Origin: an uncultured Alphaproteobacteria bacterium
GTDB taxonomy: Bacteria; Pseudomonadota; Alphaproteobacteria; Reyranellales; Reyranellaceae
Assembly: GCA_903929895.1 (NCBI GenBank)
Contig: CAIYWM010000339.1
Coordinates: 1 to 12,101 of the forward strand
DNA length: 12,101 nucleotides
Direction: 5' to 3'
The translations under genes and the position numbers were made by a program. Under the pieces are notes generated by a model, which saw only the letters and a program-made list of their open reading frames with translations, made no database searches and was not told where the DNA came from. This document shows, in pieces, positions 7,209-12,101 of this stretch (position 1 is the first letter of the stretch; each line of letters starts with the position of its first letter).

Positions 7209-8332
7209 ACGGCCTCCCTCAGACCGGCATGTTCGCGCGTCAGCGACAGCATCATGCCGACGCAGATCGCCATCGCCAGCGCCGAGGAGCCGCCATAGGA
7301 AATGAACGGCAGGGTCATGCCCTTTGCGGGGATCAGCTGGATGGTCGAGGCCATGTTGATGGCAGCCTGCAGGCCGAACTGGACGGCCAGACCCGTGGCC
7401 GCGAGGGTGATGAACAGGCTGGTCTCCTTCGAGGCGCGCGACATCGAGCGGAGCGTCACGAAGGCGAACAGGCAGAGGATCATCAGGCAGACGACGAGGC
7501 CGAACTCCTCGCCGGCCACGGCCATGACGAAGTCGGTGTGGGCGTCGGGAAGCTGCGCCTTCACCGTACCCTCGCCCGGCCCGCGGCCGAACAGCGAGCC
7601 GTTCATGAAGGCTTCGAGCGAGGTATTGACCTGGTAGTTGTCGCCGGATGACGGATCGAGGAAGCGGTCGAAGCGGCTGCGCACGTGGCTGAACAGGAAG
7701 TAGGCGCCGACCATGCCGGCTGCACCCGCCACCGCGCCGAAGCCCGCGACCCACATCGGCAGGCCGACGACGAAGAGCTGGACGGCCCAGACCGAGGCCA
7801 CGACGACGCTCATGCCGAGGTCGGGCTGCAGCACCAGCAGCGCCAGAACGCCGCCGACCAGCACGGTGGACAGGAGATAGCCCGGCGCACGCCGCTCGGT
7901 GCGGCTCTGCGCCAGCAGCCAGGCCGAGATCACCGCGAGGCTCGGCTTCACGAACTCCGACGGCTGCACGCTCGACAGGCCGGGCACCGAAATCCAGCGT
8001 CGCGCGCCCTTGATCTCGATGCCGATCACGAAGGTCGCTGCCAGCAGCACGATACTGCCGCAGAAGACGACAAGCGCCAGGCGCCGCACATGCCGCGGCG
8101 AGGCGAGCGAGATCGACAGCATGACGAGGAGCGCCAGCGGCAGGAACAGGAATTGGCGCTTGGCGAAGAGGAACGAGTCGGCGCCGATGCGCTCCGCGGC
8201 CGGCGGCGAGGCCGCCAGGGTCAGCATGACTCCGAAGGCCATGATCGCCAGGATCGCACCCAGCGACCAGCGATCGACGGTCCACCACCATTGACCGATC
8301 ACACTGCGATCGTCGCGCGGAACCTGGATCAC
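7205..8332 (-). CDS. ftsW: SEDS peptidoglycan glycosyltransferase FtsW
   Basis: Polytopic SEDS-family protein that polymerises lipid II at the septum together with FtsI; 375 residues with about ten hydrophobic segments. The start is GTG at 8332, overlapping the murD stop by 4 bp (GTGA), with a strong GGAGG at 5 nt. An ATG 28 codons upstream would add a charged extension buried in murD and is not favoured. SEDS motifs are KGARRWI (108-114), VQPSEFVKPSLAV (122-134), LQPDLGMS (168-175), the extracellular loop with LPDAHTDFVMAVAGEEFG (261-278; Asp 267 is the likely catalytic residue by family comparison) and IPAKGMTLPFISYGGSS (334-350). FtsW rather than RodA is inferred from its place between murD and murG. 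Confidence 0.96.
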   Translation of the reverse strand: MIQVPRDDRSVIGQWWWTVDRWSLGAILAIMAFGVMLTLAASPPAAERIGADSFLFAKRQFLFLPLALLVMLSISLASPRHVRRLALVVFCGSIVLLAATFVIGIEIKGARRWISVPGLSSVQPSEFVKPSLAVISAWLLAQSRTERRAPGYLLSTVLVGGVLALLVLQPDLGMSVVVASVWAVQLFVVGLPMWVAGFGAVAGAAGMVGAYFLFSHVRSRFDRFLDPSSGDNYQVNTSLEAFMNGSLFGRGPGEGTVKAQLPDAHTDFVMAVAGEEFGLVVCLMILCLFAFVTLRSMSRASKETSLFITLAATGLAVQFGLQAAINMASTIQLIPAKGMTLPFISYGGSSALAMAICVGMMLSLTREHAGLREAV

Positions 8333-9717
8333 GCCGCCCTCCCCAAAGTCTCGGCTCCCGGCAGTGCCCGCGCCATGGCGCGGAAGGCATCGCCGCGATG
8401 TTCGTAGCTCTTCCACTGGTCCCAGGAGGCGCAGGCGGGCGAGAGGAGAACCACCGCGGGTCCTGCGGCCTCGCGTTGCGCCAGCGCGTGCGCGGCGTCC
8501 AGCGCCGATTGCAGGTCGCCGCAGCGGCTGTAGCGCAGCTTGCCCTCGAGCTGGCCGGCGAACAGCTCGGTGGCCTCGCCGATCAGGAAGGCATGGCGGA
8601 TACGGTCGAAGTACGGGGCGAGCGGCGCCACGCCGCCCTCCTTCGCCTGACCGCCGAGGATCCAGTAGATATCGTCGTAGCTCGACAGCGCGCGCGCCGC
8701 GGCATCGGCGTTCGTCGCCTTGCTGTCGTTGACGTAGACGACCTTGCCGACGGCGGCCACGCGTTCCTGGCGGTGTGGCAGGCCGGGATAGGTCCGCAGA
8801 CCGGCGACGATCATCTCGCGCGGCACGTCCAGCCAGCGGCAGACCGCCCAGGCGCAGGCCGCGTTCTGTGCATTGTGGTCGCCCGGCAGGGTGAGCACGT
8901 CGGAGAAATCGACCGTGTAGCCGTCAGCATCGACCAGCATGCCGGCGCGGTAGGAAATGCCGTTGGCCACGGGGCGGTCGAGCGCCACCGGCACGCAGGC
9001 AATGCCGGAACGCGCCGCCATCTCGCGCTCGACGTCGCGCGAGGGCTCGTCTTCGGCGCCGATCACGACGCAGTCGCCGGCGCGCTGGCGGGCAAAGATG
9101 TTCCTCTTGGCCGCCACGTAGCCCGCGAGATCGCCATGCCGGTCGATATGGTCGGGCGTGATGTTGAGCCATACGGCGATGTCGGCATGGAAGGTCTGCA
9201 GCAGCTCGAGCTGATAGGAGGAAAGCTCCAGCACGTAGAGGCCGCCCTCGCCGAGCGACTCGAGGTCGAGCGCGCCGCGCCCGATATTGCCGCCGACTTC
9301 GCAGCGGGCGCCGGCTTGCTGGAGGATATGGCCGATCAGCGCCGTCGTCGTCGACTTGCCGTTGGTGCCGGTGATGGCGACGAACCGCGCCTGGGGCTGC
9401 GCCCGGGCCAGCAGCTCGACGTCGCAGATGATCGGCTTGCCGGCGGCGCGCGCGGCGACCGCCACGGGATGAGGCACCGGCAAGGTGCTGGGAATGCCCG
9501 GGCTGATCACGAGGGCGGTGATGCCCGACCAGTCGATCGTCGCCGGGTCAGCGATCCGGGCGCCGAGTTGAGCCGCCGCATCGCGCGACGCCGCATTGTC
9601 GTCCCAGGCAATGCAGTCGATCCCGGCTGCCCTCAGGGCACGCACGGTCGCCAGGCCGGAGCGCGCAAGCCCCAGCACGACGAACGACGAACCCTCAAGG
9701 ACGGCGAGATCGATCAT
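8329..9717 (-). CDS. murD: UDP-MurNAc-L-Ala--D-glutamate ligase MurD
   Basis: ATP-dependent cytoplasmic ligase that adds D-glutamate to UDP-MurNAc-L-Ala; 462 residues, slightly longer than the 438 of E. coli. ATG at 9717 gives MIDLAVLEGSSFVVLGLARSG in two pieces and lies 4 nt after the mraY stop; no strong Shine-Dalgarno is visible. Motifs are the N-terminal UDP-binding VLGLARSGLA (14-23), ISPGIP (71-76), the P-loop ITGTNGKSTTT (115-125), ELSSYQLE (164-171), NITPDHIDRHG (185-195), VAAKRNIF with Lys 204 in the position of the carbamylated lysine, GDHNAQN (279-285), HRQE (315-318), NDSKATN (330-336) and LSPACASWDQ (425-434). It overlaps ftsW by 4 bp at its 3' end. Confidence 0.98.
   Translation of the reverse strand: MIDLAVLEGSSFVVLGLARSGLATVRALRAAGIDCIAWDDNAASRDAAAQLGARIADPATIDWSGITALVISPGIPSTLPVPHPVAVAARAAGKPIICDVELLARAQPQARFVAITGTNGKSTTTALIGHILQQAGARCEVGGNIGRGALDLESLGEGGLYVLELSSYQLELLQTFHADIAVWLNITPDHIDRHGDLAGYVAAKRNIFARQRAGDCVVIGAEDEPSRDVEREMAARSGIACVPVALDRPVANGISYRAGMLVDADGYTVDFSDVLTLPGDHNAQNAACAWAVCRWLDVPREMIVAGLRTYPGLPHRQERVAAVGKVVYVNDSKATNADAAARALSSYDDIYWILGGQAKEGGVAPLAPYFDRIRHAFLIGEATELFAGQLEGKLRYSRCGDLQSALDAAHALAQREAAGPAVVLLSPACASWDQWKSYEHRGDAFRAMARALPGAETLGRAA
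8338..8342 (-). promoter_or_regulatory. ftsW ribosome binding site (GGAGG)
   Basis: A full GGAGG lies 5 nt before the GTG at 8332, inside the last codons of murD. It decides the ftsW start in favour of this GTG rather than the ATG at 8416. It also means ftsW can be loaded directly by ribosomes in addition to coupling from murD. Confidence 0.65.
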
Positions 9718-9721
9718 CCGT

Positions 9722-10813
9722 TCACCGCAGCTTCAGGGTGGCGAGGCCGGCCATCGCCAGGATGGCGGCGATGATCCAGAAGCGGAAGACGATGGTGGGC
9801 TCGGCCCAGCCTTTCTGCTCGAAGTGATGATGCAGTGGCGCCATGCGGAAGACCCGCTTGCCGGTCCATTTGTAGGACAGGACCTGTACGATCACCGAGA
9901 CGGTCTCCAGCACGAACAGGCCGCCGACGATCGACAGCACGATCTCGTGCTTGGTGACGACCGCGACCGCGCCCAGGGCGCCGCCGATGGCCAGCGAGCC
10001 GGTGTCGCCCATGAACACCATGGCGGGCGGCGCATTGAACCACAGGAAGCCGAGGCCGGCGCCGACCAGCGCCGCGAGGAGCACCGCCAGTTCGCCCGAG
10101 CGCGGCACGTGATGGAGGTAGAGGTAGTTGGTGAGGATCGTGTTGCCCACGACGTAGGCGATCAGGCCGAACACCGCGGACGCCATGATGACGGGGCCGA
10201 TGGCCAGGCCGTCGAGCCCGTCGGTCAGGTTGACGGCGTTCGACGTGCCGGCAATCACCAGGATGCCGAATGCGATGAAGCCGACAGCCCCCAGGGGGAT
10301 CAGCACGTCCTTGAGGAACGGCACGGCGAGCTGGTAGCGCAGCGGCGCCGGTGACGCCTGGGCGACCAGATAGACCGCGATGCCCGAGGCCACGACGGTG
10401 AGAGCGAGCTTGATCTTGCCAGGCACGCCCTTCGGGTTGCGCTTGGTTACCTTGAGGAAGTCGTCCCACAGGCCGACCGCACCGAAGGCCAGCGTGACGC
10501 CGAGCACGATCCAGACATAGCGGTTGGTGAGGTCGGCCCACAGCAGGGTCGCGACCGACAGGGTGATGAGGATCAGCAGGCCGCCCATCGTCGGCGTGCC
10601 CTTCTTGGTCATCAAGTGGCTGGCCGGACCGTCGTCGCGGATCGGCTGTCCCTGCTTCTGCTTGCTGCGCAGCCAGCGGATGAGCGCGCCGCCGATCAGG
10701 AAGCTCAGCACCAGCGCCGTGAGGAAGGCGGCGATCGACCGGAACGTCAGGTAGCGGAACAGGTTGAACGGCGTGAAAAGGTCCGCCAGCGGATAGAGAA
10801 AGTTGTAGAACAT
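9722..10813 (-). CDS. mraY: Phospho-MurNAc-pentapeptide transferase MraY
   Basis: Integral membrane enzyme that transfers phospho-MurNAc-pentapeptide from UDP to undecaprenyl phosphate, giving lipid I; 363 residues with about ten transmembrane helices, against 360 in E. coli. ATG at 10813 ([13 protein letters not shown]) lies 1 nt after the murF stop. Motifs are [19 protein letters not shown] (60-78), [15 protein letters not shown] with the Asp pair 117-118, [10 protein letters not shown] (195-204), [11 protein letters not shown] with Asp 270 (268-278) and the histidine motif MAPLHHHFE (324-332). These Mg2+ and substrate residues are all present, so the enzyme should be active. The next gene, murD, starts 4 nt downstream. 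Confidence 0.98.
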   Translation of the reverse strand: MFYNFLYPLADLFTPFNLFRYLTFRSIAAFLTALVLSFLIGGALIRWLRSKQKQGQPIRDDGPASHLMTKKGTPTMGGLLILITLSVATLLWADLTNRYVWIVLGVTLAFGAVGLWDDFLKVTKRNPKGVPGKIKLALTVVASGIAVYLVAQASPAPLRYQLAVPFLKDVLIPLGAVGFIAFGILVIAGTSNAVNLTDGLDGLAIGPVIMASAVFGLIAYVVGNTILTNYLYLHHVPRSGELAVLLAALVGAGLGFLWFNAPPAMVFMGDTGSLAIGGALGAVAVVTKHEIVLSIVGGLFVLETVSVIVQVLSYKWTGKRVFRMAPLHHHFEQKGWAEPTIVFRFWIIAAILAMAGLATLKLR

Positions 10814-10814
10814 C

Positions 10815-12101
10815 CTAGCGCCCCGCCTCGCCGCCGCTGGCCGCCAGGATGGCGTCCACGACGATCTTCATTTTCGAGCCCAGCGAACCCTTCACCGCGA
10901 CCACGTCCCCCGCCTTGAGCGCGGCGGCGACATCGCCCGCCAGCGCCGTTGAATCCGGCCGGTGCACACCTCGCTGCGCCGGCTCGAGCCGCTGCCACAG
11001 AGCCTGCATGTGCGGACCGCACAGGAAGACCTGAGCCGCACCGCTCGCGGCCACGGCATCGGCGAGGCCCGCATGATAGGCATCCGCGTCCTCGCCCAGC
11101 TCACGCATGTCACCCAGCGCCAGTATCCGCCGCCCGCCCGCCTGCGGCTCGGTCCGCGCCAGGACCGACAGCATCGCTCCCACCGAAACCGGGTTGGCGT
11201 TGTAGCTCTCGTCCAGCAGCTCGATCGTGCCGCCGCCGAACGTCAGCATGCGGCGTGCACCACGACCGGGCGAAGCCTTAACGTTGGCCAGGATCGCTGC
11301 CGCCTTCGCCACATCCGCGCCCAAGGCCTCGATGACGGCCAGCGCGCCGATGCTGTTCAGCACCCAGTGTTCGCCAGCCGCGCCCAGCCGATACTCGATC
11401 CGGCGGCCGTGGATCAAGGCTGCAACATCACTGCCCGTATCCTGCAGGTCGCAGGAGACAAGACGAGCCTCAGCCGCCTCGCTGCGTCCGAAGCCGATGA
11501 TGCGCGAAACGCCGAAATGACGGGCTTTTCCGGCCAGGCGTTCATAGTGGCGACTGTCGCGATTGAGCACGGCCACTGCGCCTTCCGCCATCCCGGCGAA
11601 GATGCAGCCCTTCTCGTCCGCGATCGCCTCCTCGCTGCCCAGGTGGCCGATATGGACCGGCCCGACATTGGTGACGATGCCGACATGCGCCTCGACCTGG
11701 CGGGCCAACGGTTCGATCTCGCCGGGATGGTTCATGCCGATCTCGAACACGCCGTAGCGCGCCTCGCGCGGCAGGCGCGCGAGGCTGATGGGCACGCCGA
11801 CATGGTTGTTGTAGCTGGCCACACTGGCGGAGGTCGGCGCCTCTGCCGACAGCATCGCGCGCAGCGCATCCTTGGTGCTGGTCTTGCCGACCGAACCGGT
11901 AACGCTGGCGATGCGCGCCGTGCTGCGACGGCGGGCGGCGCGACCGAGTTCGACCAGCGCCTTCATCGTGTCGGGAACATGGACCAGGGGGCCCCTGGCG
12001 CCTTCGACGTCACGCGACACGACGGCTGCCGCGGCACCGCGCGACAGGGCGTCGGCGAAGAAAGCGTGACCGTCGGTCGTCTCACCGCCCAGCGCGAAGA
12101 A
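10815..12101 (-). CDS. murF: UDP-MurNAc-tripeptide--D-Ala-D-Ala ligase MurF (5' end outside window)
   Basis: Cytoplasmic ATP-dependent ligase that adds D-Ala-D-Ala, the product of Ddl, to UDP-MurNAc-tripeptide, finishing the precursor used by MraY. 428 codons are visible and the frame is open to the window edge; about 35-45 N-terminal residues are missing compared with typical MurF. The first visible residues [19 protein letters not shown] match the MurF N-terminal substrate domain, so the GTG at 12020 is an internal valine and not a start. Motifs counted from the visible end are the P-loop [13 protein letters not shown] (68-80), YNNHVGVP (97-104), [11 protein letters not shown] (119-129), [13 protein letters not shown] (144-156), EKG (163-165) and [12 protein letters not shown] near 290-303. 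The stop TAG is 1 nt before mraY. murE would be expected next upstream. Confidence 0.97.
   Translation of the reverse strand, partial: FFALGGETTDGHAFFADALSRGAAAAVVSRDVEGARGPLVHVPDTMKALVELGRAARRRSTARIASVTGSVGKTSTKDALRAMLSAEAPTSASVASYNNHVGVPISLARLPREARYGVFEIGMNHPGEIEPLARQVEAHVGIVTNVGPVHIGHLGSEEAIADEKGCIFAGMAEGAVAVLNRDSRHYERLAGKARHFGVSRIIGFGRSEAAEARLVSCDLQDTGSDVAALIHGRRIEYRLGAAGEHWVLNSIGALAVIEALGADVAKAAAILANVKASPGRGARRMLTFGGGTIELLDESYNANPVSVGAMLSVLARTEPQAGGRRILALGDMRELGEDADAYHAGLADAVAASGAAQVFLCGPHMQALWQRLEPAQRGVHRPDSTALAGDVAAALKAGDVVAVKGSLGSKMKIVVDAILAASGGEAGR

Noticed and set aside
8398..9774. Plus-strand open frame of about 458 codons opposite murD, with similar ones at 564-1919 and 2712-4076
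   Set aside because: They mirror murD, ftsA and ddl/ftsQ codon for codon, have no family motif, and disappear as candidates once the minus-strand genes are placed.
1..12101. A hidden novel system, mobile element, phage remnant or defence gene within the window
   Set aside because: Conserved mur/fts genes on one strand fill the window almost completely, the gaps total about 200 nt, and no insertion, direct-repeat array or foreign-looking composition was seen.

Overview
This window is a stretch of the division and cell-wall (dcw) cluster of a GC-rich Gram-negative bacterium, very probably an alphaproteobacterium. Every recognisable gene lies on the minus strand. Read in the direction of transcription (high to low coordinate) the order is murF (5' end cut off at the window edge), mraY, murD, ftsW, murG, murC, murB, ddl, ftsQ, ftsA and ftsZ (3' end cut off at the other edge). 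Gene order, protein lengths, the FtsZ N-terminus and the high GC content together suggest Alphaproteobacteria, perhaps Rhodospirillales-like. The genus cannot be settled from this sequence.

Layout. 12101-10815 is murF; 10813-9722 mraY; 9717-8329 murD; 8332-7205 ftsW; 7208-6081 murG; 6084-4609 murC; 4612-3680 murB; 3683-2754 ddl; 2757-1876 ftsQ; 1832-597 ftsA; 446-1 ftsZ. From murD to ftsQ, six consecutive junctions are 4-bp stop/start overlaps (ATGA or GTGA). murF/mraY and mraY/murD are separated by 1 and 4 nt. Only two real gaps exist: 43 nt before ftsA and 150 nt before ftsZ. The 150-nt gap is visibly less GC-rich than the genes and holds an imperfect inverted repeat next to a -10-like hexamer, so it is the best place for a local ftsZ promoter or control element.

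How the genes work together. MurB, MurC, MurD, Ddl and MurF build UDP-MurNAc-pentapeptide in the cytoplasm. MraY moves it to undecaprenyl phosphate (lipid I), and MurG adds GlcNAc (lipid II). FtsW is the SEDS glycan polymerase of the septum. FtsQ links the periplasmic divisome. FtsA tethers FtsZ filaments to the membrane, and FtsZ forms the cytokinetic ring. Precursor supply and the division machine are thus encoded in one transcription direction.

All genes are intact apart from the two cut by the window edges. No mobile element, tRNA, rRNA, CRISPR array or horizontally acquired cargo was seen, and no new biological system. The points worth a second look are regulatory: the ftsA-ftsZ gap, a perfect DnaA-box match inside ftsA, the unbroken chain of overlaps, and GTG starts restricted to ftsW, ftsQ and ftsA.
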